Part shown: positions 33,434 to 44,445 of the stretch, one piece after another
Position numbering within the stretch: the stretch's first letter is position 1
Layout of the letters: the number at the start of each line of letters is the position of its first letter
Source: NP936 sp002726085
GTDB taxonomy: Bacteria > Acidobacteriota > Vicinamibacteria > Vicinamibacterales > UBA8438
DNA length: 64,000 nucleotides
Assembly: GCA_036012905.1 (NCBI GenBank)
Contig: DASCQF010000110.1
Span: 10,457-74,456, forward strand
Direction: 5' to 3'
The notes under the pieces: model-generated
What the model saw: the letters and a program-made list of their open reading frames with translations, nothing else
Told to the model about the DNA's origin: nothing
Databases searched by the model: none
Made by a program: the position numbers and the translations under genes

Positions 33434-34159
33434 TTAATCCAAACGAAAATCGGTGCCTAGATAGATTCGCTTGACATCTTCGTCTTGCGCGAGTTCGGCC
33501 GGGGTGCCGCTACGGAACACGGCACCATCGTGCACGATGTAGGCGCGGTCCGTGATGCGTAGCGTCTCGCGGACGTTGTGGTCGGTGATGAGCACACCGA
33601 TGCCACGGGCCTTCAGGTGGAAGATGATCTCCTGGATGTCGGTCACCGCGATCGGGTCGATGCCGGCGAACGGCTCGTCGAGCAGCATGAACGACGGCGA
33701 GATGACCAGCGCGCGCGTGATTTCGGCCCGGCGGCGCTCGCCTCCGGACAAGGTGTGGGCTGGCGACTTGGCCAGCGGAGTCAGATTGAGCTCCTCGAGC
33801 AGCTCACGCGCGCGACCGCGCCGTGAGGCGCGCGGCTCGCCGCGCGCCTCGAGAATCGCCAGGATGTTCTGCTCAACGGTGAGTCCGCGAAAGATGGACG
33901 GCTCTTGAGGCAGATACCCGATGCCTTTGCGCGCTCGCACATACATCGGGTCGTCGGTCACATCCTCGCCGTTCAGGGTGACGCGGCCCCGGTTCGGCGC
34001 CGTGAGTCCGACGACGAGATAAAACGTGGTCGTCTTGCCGGCACCATTCGGGCCCAACAGACCCACCACCTCGCCGGATGCCACATCCAGGCTGACGTCG
34101 CGCACGACGGTGCGTCCGCCATACGACTTCGTGAGATTATGCGTCCGGAGCGTAGCCAT
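33434..34159 (-). CDS. lptB: LPS export ABC transporter ATP-binding protein LptB
   Basis: 241 residues, normal length. Walker A G-P-N-G-A-G-K-T-T at 36-44, Q-loop Y-L-P-Q-E-P-S-I-F-R near 83, ABC signature L-S-G-G-E-R-R-R near 140, Walker B F-M-L-L-D-E-P-F-A-G-I-D-P near 157, and the switch histidine in I-T-D-H-N-V-R-E-T-L. It powers LPS extraction by LptFG. The lptCA gene is directly upstream (30 nt) and rpoN directly downstream. Confidence 0.95.
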   Translation of the reverse strand: MATLRTHNLTKSYGGRTVVRDVSLDVASGEVVGLLGPNGAGKTTTFYLVVGLTAPNRGRVTLNGEDVTDDPMYVRARKGIGYLPQEPSIFRGLTVEQNILAILEARGEPRASRRGRARELLEELNLTPLAKSPAHTLSGGERRRAEITRALVISPSFMLLDEPFAGIDPIAVTDIQEIIFHLKARGIGVLITDHNVRETLRITDRAYIVHDGAVFRSGTPAELAQDEDVKRIYLGTDFRLD

Positions 34160-34189
34160 TCGGGGTACGGCGATTCGAGATTGAACCGG

Positions 34190-36463
34190 CTAGAACGTCA
34201 GCGGGATGCATGTGCCGGTGTCGTGCTGGGTGCGCAACTCCTCGCGGCCGTCGACCATCACCGTGTCGGTGGACCGATAGAACGTCAGGACGCGCCCTCT
34301 GGTACTGCGACACGACAACAGGGGCGGGCTGGCGCTTGGTCGGGGTGGCGGTGCGGATACGTCTGGCTCCTCGAGTTCGACTTCCTGGACGATCTTGACG
34401 GGCGTGCCCTCCATTTCGTATCGACCCAACGCTTCGCGGTATACAAGCCGCTCCCCGGTGGCCCAGCGACCCTCCAGGCGGAGCTGCACGCCGCCGGTTG
34501 CCTCCAGCCGATCCAGGGTCCGACCATCCGGTTCCAGGAAGATATGGATCGTGTCGGCCTTCAGGTCCCCGTGCTCGGAGCGCAGCAGGGCATTGGTGGC
34601 GTATGTGGCATATTGGGTCGCGTTGTCGTAGGTGAACGTGTCTCCGTCGGCAAGCGTCCGTGAGGCCTCGCTGCGCTGTGTCGTCTCGTTGAGCCGCGTC
34701 AGCTGAATCGCCGTCTTCACGCCGCCGCTGGCAGTCAGATTGCCTGTCTGGTCGTCGACCGCCAAGGTCTCTCCCTGAAAGCTGGTGTTGCCCTGCCATA
34801 GGTGGGCCTGCCCGGTGTAGGTGGTCTGTTGCGTCTCGCCGTCGTACTGCAGCTTATCGGCGGTCAACAAAATCTGTTCGGCGTCATCGAGCAACCCGGG
34901 TGTCGTGGCCGAGCCTGACTCCGTGGCATCGTCGCCAGCGGGCGACAGCACGCTCTTGACGCCGCCTGACGCCTCGAAAGACGAGCCATCTAGACCCAGC
35001 ACGATCATGGCAGCCTCGATGCGGGTCGTGGCGTCTGTCAAAATCGGTGTGCGTCCCGTGTCATCTCCAGCGCCGAGTGTCACCAGCCCCTGCATGACGT
35101 CGTAGACGGCCTCGTCGGCCTCCGCGGTCCGGGTGCCGTCCTCGAACAGCACGCCCCCAGCGAACCGGGCGTCGAGCAGGGCGCTGATCCCGTGTTCGAC
35201 GCCGGCCTCGAGCCGCTCTGCCTGAATCACGCGGTCCACGGCGTCGGTTGTGGTAGTGGCGCCGCGTCGCTCCCGGAATTCGACGTTCTGGTTGAATTCG
35301 ATCCCGGTCGGCCCGCCGGCTGGAGCGCCTGTCTGAGTCAAGCTGGTCGCACGGATCTCTTGCCGGGCACCGTCGGGCGTGTCAGGAAGGATGAGATGGA
35401 CTCCTCCCCTGGCTTCTAGCTCGGTGACGTCGCTGCCGTCGGGGGCCAGAGCGACCTCCAGCGTTGCAGACTCTATCCTGGCGCCCCGGGCGCCATTCTG
35501 GCCGACGAGCTCGATGCTCGATGATCCGGCTAGCAACGCCCGCTCCAGAACGCGGGCCGTCTCCTCGAATGCCAATGTCATGGCATCCGCGCCCATTTCG
35601 TCCAATCCCCCCGAATCCCGAGCGGTCGAACGAATGCGGCTGCCCCCATGCAGCTCCAACCGTTCGAGCGCGGTTTTCTCTTCTCCAAAGTAGGCCGAGG
35701 TGTTCTCCGATTCCAACAACATCGGCCCGGTGAGCACCGTGGTGCCTCCGCTGAAGTGCATGTAGCCGTCTGCATAGGCAAGTTCCGCCTGAGCCGACTG
35801 TATATCGACCGTCGCTCGCTCGGTATCCTCAGTGAGACGGACTCTAGCGGCTCCACGAAGGTTGACGATCGCCCGGTCACGGTCATACGCGACGGCGCGC
35901 CCAGAGGCTTCCAGACCCGATCGCGTGAGCGTCGTGGCTCGCGATGGGTCCTCCATTTCCAACAGGCTGTGCTCTTCCGAATAGACGAGCGTGCTGGTGT
36001 GGACAAGCCAGCCATCATCGGACGTCGTGAGTTCTACGTCCCCGTGGAAGGTGAGGGTGCTCTCCGCCGCCTTTTTCGAGGCTTCAGCCGCCGTCACTAC
36101 GAGGCCCAAGTGGTCAAAGAAAGTGACGCCCTCGGACTGCACCGCACCATCCGAGTAGGTGCGCTGCCGGTTGGCCCTCAGCGAGAAGTTCTCCTCGTCA
36201 CCAACAATTTGGATTAGCTCGGGGTCGACGGTTTCGCTGATCGCCTCCGGATCGAGCCGATCGATGACACGTGCCGCGACCGGTTCGACCCGCGCGCGGA
36301 TACCCAGATAGACCATTGCGCCGAAACCGAAGAGCCCGAGCGCTAGTCCAACGCGGGCAAATCCCTGCCAGCGGATACGCCGCCAGCGCCGTCTCCGTCT
36401 GGGAGCCGCCCCGCCGGGTTCGGATGCCCGCCTGCGCTCGTCATTTTCACCTGCAGGTCTCAC
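34190..36463 (-). CDS. Fused LptC-LptA (OstA-like) periplasmic LPS-transport protein
   Basis: 757 residues, far longer than LptC (about 190) or LptA (about 180). A basic cytoplasmic tail (1-36) and one anchor helix (about 37-56, L-A-L-G-L-F-G-F-G-A-M) are followed by an LptC-like beta-jellyroll (about 70-220). A long region of OstA/LptA-type strands follows, with repeated A-x-G-G-V-K/Q/H turns (for example E-A-S-G-G-V-K, T-A-S-G-G-V-K, E-A-T-G-G-V-Q) and the LptA-like segment A-D-K-L-Q-Y-D-G-E near 535. The C terminus (G-R-V-L-T-F-Y-R-S-T-D-T-V) resembles the LptA end. It would form a continuous LPS-guiding groove from the inner membrane outward. lptB follows 30 nt downstream. The LptC part is assigned by anchor, position and fold. 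Confidence 0.78.
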   Translation of the reverse strand: MRPAGENDERRRASEPGGAAPRRRRRWRRIRWQGFARVGLALGLFGFGAMVYLGIRARVEPVAARVIDRLDPEAISETVDPELIQIVGDEENFSLRANRQRTYSDGAVQSEGVTFFDHLGLVVTAAEASKKAAESTLTFHGDVELTTSDDGWLVHTSTLVYSEEHSLLEMEDPSRATTLTRSGLEASGRAVAYDRDRAIVNLRGAARVRLTEDTERATVDIQSAQAELAYADGYMHFSGGTTVLTGPMLLESENTSAYFGEEKTALERLELHGGSRIRSTARDSGGLDEMGADAMTLAFEETARVLERALLAGSSSIELVGQNGARGARIESATLEVALAPDGSDVTELEARGGVHLILPDTPDGARQEIRATSLTQTGAPAGGPTGIEFNQNVEFRERRGATTTTDAVDRVIQAERLEAGVEHGISALLDARFAGGVLFEDGTRTAEADEAVYDVMQGLVTLGAGDDTGRTPILTDATTRIEAAMIVLGLDGSSFEASGGVKSVLSPAGDDATESGSATTPGLLDDAEQILLTADKLQYDGETQQTTYTGQAHLWQGNTSFQGETLAVDDQTGNLTASGGVKTAIQLTRLNETTQRSEASRTLADGDTFTYDNATQYATYATNALLRSEHGDLKADTIHIFLEPDGRTLDRLEATGGVQLRLEGRWATGERLVYREALGRYEMEGTPVKIVQEVELEEPDVSAPPPRPSASPPLLSCRSTRGRVLTFYRSTDTVMVDGREELRTQHDTGTCIPLTF

Positions 36464-36472
36464 ATTCTCACT

Positions 36473-38206
36473 CTATCGGGCTTGGCGGATGTCGGCAACG
36501 GATAACTCGACGGTGTGTTCGCCCCTGTAGTGGTTTTCGGTCAGGTTGAACGCCACGTCCAGCGCACTGCCGTGGCGGGCCACGAACTCGGCCCGGTCGC
36601 CCATCCGCCAGGCCACCGCGCGAAAGAGCCGTTTGTTCTGACGCAGCGTCATCGACAGGTGCCGAGACTTCATCACTCGTGGACCGTTGGCCAGCTCGAC
36701 CGGACCAGCATGGAAGACCGGCCGCGGGTTTCCTGCCCCGAACGGCTCCATCGCCCGTAGCCCGTCCATGACGGCCGGTGTGATCGCCGCCAGGTCCAGC
36801 CCACAATCGACACGCAATCGCGGCGTCAGCTGGTCTGGACCAAGCCGGTCGTCGGCATACGCGGTGATGCGCGATCGGAGCTCCTTGAGCCGTCCGGTCT
36901 CGATCGTCAGACCGGCAGCGTAGCGGTGTCCTCCAAACCGGGTGAATAGATCGCCACAGTGCTCGAGGGCGCCGAGTAGATCAAATCCCGAAATACTTCG
37001 ACCGGACCCATAGGCGACATCCCCGTCAACGGCGAGCACGAGCGCCGGGCGGTGATATGCGTCAACGAGTTTCGACGCGACGATTCCGATGACACCGCGG
37101 TGCCAGCCTTCGGCCCAGACAATCAGCATGGCGTGTGCCCCGACATCCGGGTCGGTGTCCACCCTGCGACGAGCGGCCGTCAGGATCTCCGCCTCCTCAT
37201 GCTGGCGGCGCTGGTTCTCCACTTCGAGCTGATCGGCCAGGCTCTTGGCCTCCGCCTCGCGCCCGTCATCAGCGAGCAGGAGCAGGCGCGCGGCCAGATC
37301 CGGCGTGCTCATTCGACCCGCAGCGTTGATACGTGGCGCCAGACGAAACGCGATATGAGAACTGGTCAGTGTCTGTCCCAGGAGATCGGTGGCGTCGAGC
37401 AGCGCCCGCAGACCGGTGGTGTGCGGACCCTGGGACAGCTGTTCGAGCCCGAGCTTGGCAATGACCCTGTTCTCGCCACGCAGCGGCACCACATCGGCAA
37501 CCGTCCCGAGTGCGGCCATCTTGATGAAACCTGGTAACCAGCGGGTGTGGCCCGTCCGCTGACAGAGCGCCTGGACGAGCTTGAGGGCCACGCCGACACC
37601 CGCAAGATCCTTGTCCGGATATGGGCAATCCGGTCGCTTCGGGTTCACAACCGCGAGAGCCGGCGGCAACGCGGGCTCTGGCTCGTGATGGTCCGTCACT
37701 ACCAGATCGATTCCAAGCTCCCGCGCCCGACGGGCGGCTGACACGCTCCGGATGCCACAGTCGACCGAGACCACCACACTGACCTGCTGAGCCGCAAGAC
37801 GGTCGATTGCGGCCGGTTCGAGCCCATAACCGTCCTTGAGCCGGTCCGGAATGAAATGGATGACTTCTGCGCCAAGCAGCTCGAGCAGACGTCGGAGGAT
37901 GACCGTCGATGTCACGCCGTCAACGTCGTAGTCGCCGTGCACCGCAATGCGCTCGCCGCATTCGATGGCATGGAGCAGGCGGTCGACCGCCTTCGGGAGA
38001 TCTGTGAGTTGAAAGGGGTCGTGCAAGTGGTCGATCGTCGGATGGAGGAACCGCTCGGCCGCCTCAGGTTCCGCGAACCCCCTCAACACCAGCAGACGCG
38101 CGATTACCGGGTCGATGCCCAGGTCGGATGCCAAGGCGGCGGCCTGCGTTTCGTCGACGGTGCCCTGGTCCCAGACCAGGGGGCGTGGCGAGGGAGGCGA
38201 GTCCAT
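36473..38206 (-). CDS. recJ: Single-stranded-DNA-specific exonuclease RecJ
   Basis: 577 residues from the ATG at 38206, chosen because the earlier ATG at 38236 would overlap accA and lacks a conserved start. RecJ is a 5'-3' exonuclease in mismatch and recombinational repair. The DHH-family motifs are V-H-G-D-Y-D-V-D-G-V-T-S-T (about 70), the D-C-G-I-R-S segment (about 140), V-T-D-H-H-E-P-E (about 161) and the DHHA1 motif G-G-H-R-Y-A-A-G (about 425). Length is typical. It ends 9 nt before lptCA on the same strand, so the two are probably co-transcribed. Confidence 0.94.
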   Translation of the reverse strand: MDSPPSPRPLVWDQGTVDETQAAALASDLGIDPVIARLLVLRGFAEPEAAERFLHPTIDHLHDPFQLTDLPKAVDRLLHAIECGERIAVHGDYDVDGVTSTVILRRLLELLGAEVIHFIPDRLKDGYGLEPAAIDRLAAQQVSVVVSVDCGIRSVSAARRARELGIDLVVTDHHEPEPALPPALAVVNPKRPDCPYPDKDLAGVGVALKLVQALCQRTGHTRWLPGFIKMAALGTVADVVPLRGENRVIAKLGLEQLSQGPHTTGLRALLDATDLLGQTLTSSHIAFRLAPRINAAGRMSTPDLAARLLLLADDGREAEAKSLADQLEVENQRRQHEEAEILTAARRRVDTDPDVGAHAMLIVWAEGWHRGVIGIVASKLVDAYHRPALVLAVDGDVAYGSGRSISGFDLLGALEHCGDLFTRFGGHRYAAGLTIETGRLKELRSRITAYADDRLGPDQLTPRLRVDCGLDLAAITPAVMDGLRAMEPFGAGNPRPVFHAGPVELANGPRVMKSRHLSMTLRQNKRLFRAVAWRMGDRAEFVARHGSALDVAFNLTENHYRGEHTVELSVADIRQAR

Positions 38207-38225
38207 GTGGAAATGTAGAAGATGT

Positions 38226-39191
38226 CTAGAGCCCATCGACGCCGACCAGCCCGAATCGACGGAACTTATCGTGCCGCTGCTTCAACCGTAGGTCGGACGG
38301 CGTCGTCGTCTGGACCCGTACGGCCTGTGACAGTACCGGGCCCAGCAGGCTGATTGCCTCGGTGGGGTCGGTGTGCGCACCGCCAAGCGGCTCCGGCACC
38401 ACTTCGTCAATGACGCCGAGTCCGATGAGATCTGATGCGGTGATCTTGAGCGCATCGGCAGCCTCGACTTTGCGGGCCGAGTCCCGCCAGAGAATCGCCG
38501 CGCAGCCTTCCGGTGGAATGACGCCGTATACGGCGTACTCCTGCATCAGAATCCAGTCGCCCACCGCGAGGCCGAGCGCACCGCCGCTGCCTCCTTCGCC
38601 GGTCACGGCGACAACAACCGGCACCGAAAGCATAGCCATTTCCCGCAGGTTATGGGCGATGGCTTCGGCAACACCCCGCTCCTCCGACTCGATTCCGGGA
38701 AACGCAGCGGGCGTGTCGATAAACGCGATAATCGGGCGATCGAATTTTTCGGCCAGCTTCATCGCGCGTAAGGCCTTGCGATACCCTTCCGGACGCGCGT
38801 ATCCGAAGTTGCGATACACCTGTTGTGCCGTGCTCCGTCCCTTCTGGTGACCAACGACCAGCACCGGTTCGCCACCGAACCGGGCGAAACCGGTGACAAT
38901 GGCGGGATCATCCCCGAACCGGCGGTCGCCGTGAATTTCGGTGAAATCGGTGAACAGCCGAGTAATGTAATCGAGGGTGTGGGGGCGTGTCGGATGGCGG
39001 GCGACCAGCACGCGCTGCCACGGCGTCAAGTTGCTGTAGATCCCCTGCCTCGTCTGCGAGACGCTGGTGCGCAAGACGTCAATCTCTTGCTGTCTGGCGG
39101 GTGTCCGTGGCAGCAGGCTCAAGGCCTCGACCTCCCTGAGCAGCACCGCAATTGGCTCCTCGAAGGCGAGCGTGGCGGCGCTCACGTCCAC
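38226..39191 (-). CDS. accA: Acetyl-CoA carboxylase carboxyltransferase subunit alpha
   Basis: 321 residues from a GTG at 39191 (another GTG two codons later is possible). It transfers carboxyl from biotin to acetyl-CoA to make malonyl-CoA in fatty-acid synthesis, together with AccD. Landmarks: F-E-E-P-I near the N terminus, W-Q-R-V-L-V-A-R-H-P-x-R-P near 60, G-D-R-x-F-G-D-D-P-A-I near 95, G-H-Q-K-G-R near 120, R-P-E-G-Y-R-K-A near 137, and G-E-G-G-S-G-G-A-L near 205. It overlaps the end of dnaE by 10 bases. No accD is in the window. Confidence 0.95.
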   Translation of the reverse strand: MDVSAATLAFEEPIAVLLREVEALSLLPRTPARQQEIDVLRTSVSQTRQGIYSNLTPWQRVLVARHPTRPHTLDYITRLFTDFTEIHGDRRFGDDPAIVTGFARFGGEPVLVVGHQKGRSTAQQVYRNFGYARPEGYRKALRAMKLAEKFDRPIIAFIDTPAAFPGIESEERGVAEAIAHNLREMAMLSVPVVVAVTGEGGSGGALGLAVGDWILMQEYAVYGVIPPEGCAAILWRDSARKVEAADALKITASDLIGLGVIDEVVPEPLGGAHTDPTEAISLLGPVLSQAVRVQTTTPSDLRLKQRHDKFRRFGLVGVDGL

Positions 39192-42100
39192 GACACCGTT
39201 CCTGCGCCGCAGATGTGCTCGACAGCCTGGGCAAGATGCTCGGATGGGCGCACGCGCACATCGGTCAGGCGGGCCTGAACCCGGAGCGGTGGTGTGCGCT
39301 CGGTCAGGTCGAGTTGCAGGCGGATTCGCCCTGGCCCGCGGTGCACCCGAAAGAGATCGGCCAGAGCCTGCAGTGTCCGGCGGTCGTGACGCGCCGACGT
39401 GAGCTGAATCGACAGGGTTCGCCCGACCGAGTCGCTGAGCGTCTCGATCGGACGGACATCGTCGGCCATCAAGCGCGCGGTCTCTTCGTCCTTGTCGAGC
39501 TTGCCGGCGACCAGCACGAGGCTGTCAGCCACGAGCACCGGACCGCAACGCTCGAAGGTCTTCGGAAACACTACGACCTCGAGGCTGCCGTCGCGATCCT
39601 CGAGCGTCAGCACCGCCATTGGGGCGCCGCGCTTGGTCTTGAGCGGGCGATACCCACTGATGATGCCGCCCACCAGCACTTCGCGCACGCCGGCCTCGAG
39701 TGACGAGATGGACCGCGCCCCGGCGGCCTCGAGCTGATCGCCGTAGGCGTCGATTGGATGCCCACTCAAATACAGTCCCAGCGCTTCTTTCTCGTAGGTG
39801 AGCTGCTCGGATTCCAACCACGGCGTCACATCTGGCAGCTTCACGTCGCTCCCGGGGCTGCCGATGGGGTCCAGCGACTCGAAGAGCTGGGTTTGCCCGC
39901 GATCCCGGTCTCGCTGGAGGCGGCCCCCGTGCTCCAGCGCGCGATCCACCACCGCGACCAGCTGCGCCCGCCGCATCGCTGGGCGGCTTGTCCCGTTCGT
40001 CTGGCTAAAGTCGAAGGCACCGGCCTTGACGAGGCTCTCCAACACACGCTTGTTCACGAGGCGCAGATCCACGTCCTCGCACAGCGTGAACAGCGACGTG
40101 ACACGCCCCGTCTGCTCGCGAGCGGCGAGAATCGACTTGATGGCTCCCTCGCCCACGTTCTTCACTGCGGCGAGCCCGAAGCGCAGCCCCTCGGGGCTGA
40201 CCTTGAACGTCATGTCGCTGGCATTGACGTCCGGGGGCAGAACCGGCACGCCCATGTCTCGGCACTCACCCAGATACAGGGCCAGCTTGTCGGTGTTGTG
40301 CGCCTCGATGGTCAGCAGTGCCGCCATGAAGTGCCGGGGGTAGTTCGCCTTGAGATACGCCGTCTGATACGCCAGCAGCGCGTAGGCCGTCGAGTGAGAC
40401 TTGTTGAAACCGTAGCCGGCGAAGAACTCCATCAAGTCGAAGATCTTGGTCGCCTGTTTCTTCGCGACGCCTCGCGCCGTGGCACCCTGGACGAACTTCT
40501 CCCGCTGCGCCTGCATCACCTCGGCGCTCTTCTTGCCCATCGCCTTGCGCAGCACGTCGGCGTCGCCCATTGTGAAGCCGGCCAGGTCGCTGGCGATCCG
40601 CATGACCTGCTCCTGGAACGCGATGACGCCGTAGCTGTCCTGCAGGATCGGCTCGAGCGCCGGCAGCTCGTATTCGATTTCGACCTTGCCGTGGCGTCGC
40701 GCGATGAAGTCGTCGACAACCCCGCCGCGCAGCGGCCCGGGCCGGTAGAGCGCGTTCAACGAGATGAGGTCCTCGAACCGGTCCGGCTTCGCCTTGCGCA
40801 GCGTGTCCCGCATCCCGGAGCTCTCGAATTGGAAGATCCCCAGGGTCTGGCCTTCGGAAAACAGCTGGTAGGTCTTCGCGTCGTCCATTGGCAACGCGTC
40901 GAGGGTGATGGTCTCTCCCGTCGTCTCCCGGATATGCGTCACCGCGTCATCGAGCAGCGTCAGCGTGCTGAGCCCCAGGAAGTCCATCTTCAGGAGCCCC
41001 ATGCGCTCCACTTCCTTCATGGCCCACTGGGTGGTGACCTCGTCCTTCTGGCTCTTGTAGACGGGTGCGAACTCGGTGACCGCCGCCGGCGCGATGACCA
41101 CCCCGGCGGCATGCACCGAGGCGTGCCGCGTAATACCCTCGAGCCGCTGCGCAACCTCGATCAGCTCCGCCACTTGCGGGTCCTGTTGCTCGAGCGTCTT
41201 GAGGGCCGGGTTCTCTTCCAGCGCCTTCTCGAGGGTCATGTCGAGCGCAGGAGGAATCGCCTTGGCCACCTTGTCGACGTCGGCATACGACATCCCCATC
41301 GTGCGACCGACGTCACGGATGACCGCGCGCGCCTTCATCGTGCCGAACGTGATGATCTGTGCAACGTTGTCTCGGCCATACTTCCGTGTGACGTAGTCGA
41401 TGACCTCGCCGCGGCGTCGCTCGCAGAAGTCGATGTCGATATCGGGCAGTGAGACCCGTTCCGGGTTGAGAAAGCGTTCGAAGATCAGATCGAACTGCAT
41501 TGGGTCGACATCGGTGATCTGCAGACAGTAGGCCACCAGACTGCCGGCGGCCGAGCCGCGTCCCGGACCGACCGGAATGCCCTGTTCGCGCGCGTACCGG
41601 ATGAAATCCCACACGATCAGGAAATACCCCGGATAACGCATCTTCACGATGATTTCGATCTCGTGCGCCAGCCTGGTCTCGTAGGCTTCGATCGGGTGCT
41701 CGAGTCTGCCCTGTTCGGCCAGCTGCCGCCAAGCCACCATCCGCTGCGCGAACCCTTCCCGAGTGACGTGCTCGAAGTACTCCTCGAGCGAGAACGGCTT
41801 TGGCACGGCAAAGTTCGGGAGATGGCTGCCGGGATTCGACAGATCGACATCGCACCGCTCAGCAATCGCGACTGTGTTTGCAAGCGCCTGAGGCCAGTCG
41901 CCGAAGACCCCACGCATCTCGTCGCCGCTCTTCAGGTAGAACTGGTCACCGTGATACCGCAGACGCTGCTCGTCGTTGACGTTCTTACCGGTCCCGATGC
42001 AGAGCAGGACGTCGTGTGGGCGGTGGTCGCCCTGTTTGAGGTAGTGGACATCGTTGGTGCACACGAGGGGCATTCCGAGGTCCCGCGCGATCGGCTGCAG

Positions 42101-42673
42101 CCCGGCATTGACCGTTCGCTGTTCCTCGATGCCTTGATACTGCATCTCGAGAAAGAAATTCCCTCGCCCGAGAATGTCCTGGAACGAGGCCGCGGCTTCG
42201 AGTGCCTTGCGGGGCTGCTCGGTGCGTAGGCCGGTGGCGACCTCGCCCTTCAGGCAGCTGCTGAGGCCGACCAATCCCTGGGCGTGCTGAGCCAGCAATT
42301 CCTTGTCGATCCGCGGCTTGTAGTAGAAGCCCTCGGTGTACCCCGCCGACACCAGCTTGATCAGGTTGTGATAACCGGTGAGGTTCTCGGCAAGCAGAAC
42401 GAGGTGATTGTTGGTATTTCCCGGGGTACCGCTCCGCGCGTGGCGAGTCCCGTTCGCGACGTAGACCTCGCATCCCAGAATCGGCTTGATCCCTCGCTTT
42501 CGTGCTTCATCGTGAAAGATGACGCTCGAGAAGAGGTTGCCGTGTTCCGTGACCGCCAGCGCCGGTGCGCCGGCCTGCTTCGCCTGGTCGAGCAGCTCTC
42601 CGATTCGGCACGCGCCATCGAGCAGCGAAAACTCCGTGTGAAGATGCAGATGCACGAACTCGGGGGGAGGCAT
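39182..42673 (-). CDS. dnaE: DNA polymerase III subunit alpha
   Basis: 1163 residues from the ATG at 42673; an in-frame TTG at 42688 is possible. Catalytic subunit of the replicative polymerase. The N-terminal PHP domain starts F-V-H-L-H-L-H-T-E-F-S-L-L-D-G. The polymerase palm carries G-P-G-R-G-S-A-A-G-S-L-V (about 375) and the catalytic L-P-D-I-D-I-D-F (about 410). Y-G-F-N-K-S-H-S (about 760) marks the fingers, a helix-hairpin-helix region follows, and an OB-fold (about 990-1070) has G-G-I-I-S-G-Y-R. Length is normal for DnaE1. It is the large gene in the guaA-dnaE-accA-recJ-lpt-rpoN minus-strand run. Confidence 0.96.
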   Translation of the reverse strand: MPPPEFVHLHLHTEFSLLDGACRIGELLDQAKQAGAPALAVTEHGNLFSSVIFHDEARKRGIKPILGCEVYVANGTRHARSGTPGNTNNHLVLLAENLTGYHNLIKLVSAGYTEGFYYKPRIDKELLAQHAQGLVGLSSCLKGEVATGLRTEQPRKALEAAASFQDILGRGNFFLEMQYQGIEEQRTVNAGLQPIARDLGMPLVCTNDVHYLKQGDHRPHDVLLCIGTGKNVNDEQRLRYHGDQFYLKSGDEMRGVFGDWPQALANTVAIAERCDVDLSNPGSHLPNFAVPKPFSLEEYFEHVTREGFAQRMVAWRQLAEQGRLEHPIEAYETRLAHEIEIIVKMRYPGYFLIVWDFIRYAREQGIPVGPGRGSAAGSLVAYCLQITDVDPMQFDLIFERFLNPERVSLPDIDIDFCERRRGEVIDYVTRKYGRDNVAQIITFGTMKARAVIRDVGRTMGMSYADVDKVAKAIPPALDMTLEKALEENPALKTLEQQDPQVAELIEVAQRLEGITRHASVHAAGVVIAPAAVTEFAPVYKSQKDEVTTQWAMKEVERMGLLKMDFLGLSTLTLLDDAVTHIRETTGETITLDALPMDDAKTYQLFSEGQTLGIFQFESSGMRDTLRKAKPDRFEDLISLNALYRPGPLRGGVVDDFIARRHGKVEIEYELPALEPILQDSYGVIAFQEQVMRIASDLAGFTMGDADVLRKAMGKKSAEVMQAQREKFVQGATARGVAKKQATKIFDLMEFFAGYGFNKSHSTAYALLAYQTAYLKANYPRHFMAALLTIEAHNTDKLALYLGECRDMGVPVLPPDVNASDMTFKVSPEGLRFGLAAVKNVGEGAIKSILAAREQTGRVTSLFTLCEDVDLRLVNKRVLESLVKAGAFDFSQTNGTSRPAMRRAQLVAVVDRALEHGGRLQRDRDRGQTQLFESLDPIGSPGSDVKLPDVTPWLESEQLTYEKEALGLYLSGHPIDAYGDQLEAAGARSISSLEAGVREVLVGGIISGYRPLKTKRGAPMAVLTLEDRDGSLEVVVFPKTFERCGPVLVADSLVLVAGKLDKDEETARLMADDVRPIETLSDSVGRTLSIQLTSARHDRRTLQALADLFRVHRGPGRIRLQLDLTERTPPLRVQARLTDVRVRPSEHLAQAVEHICGAGTVSWT

Positions 42674-42688
42674 CGCTCGTGTGCTCAA

Positions 42689-42722
42689 GGAGACAGGAGG
42701 CAGGAGGCAGGAGACAGGAGGA
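42689..42722. repeat. Purine-rich direct repeat tract
   Basis: A run of GGAG(G/A)CA units (GAGACAGGAGGCAGGAGGCA followed by further copies) lies in the 118-nt gap between dnaE and guaA, followed by a small hairpin GAAGC-TTCGCA-GCTTC. A shorter similar motif, AGGAGGCAGAAGGCAG, lies just after asd at about 9320. Confidence 0.6.
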
Positions 42723-42791
42723 AGCCTGAAGCTTCGCAGCTTCTAGAAGCGCCGGCACGGGCACCGGCCATCTTCTGCCTCCTCCGTTCTC

Positions 42792-44330
<1,539 letters not shown>

Positions 44331-44336
44331 GCGCGA

Positions 44337-44348
44337 CCGATATATCGG
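44337..44348. promoter_or_regulatory. 12-bp palindrome CCGATATATCGG upstream of guaA
   Basis: A perfect palindrome, 7 nt upstream of the guaA GTG and about 97 nt before the divergent PQQ/SPOR gene start. Its position suggests an operator or an RNA hairpin near the guaA ribosome-binding site. With the alternative guaA start it would be coding. Confidence 0.35.
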
Positions 44349-44445
44349 AGTAATGATGGGACGGAAGGGTGCGGACACCCCATTCAATTGTCGATATTAT
44401 AGCGGTGTGGAACTGGGTCGCACCACAATATCTTGTAGTCTCCAG

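Noticed and set aside
39758..41452. Long open frame (564 codons) on the plus strand opposite dnaE
   Set aside because: It is the antisense of a well-conserved gene in a GC-rich genome; its translation is Arg/Leu/His/Gln-rich with no recognisable domain.
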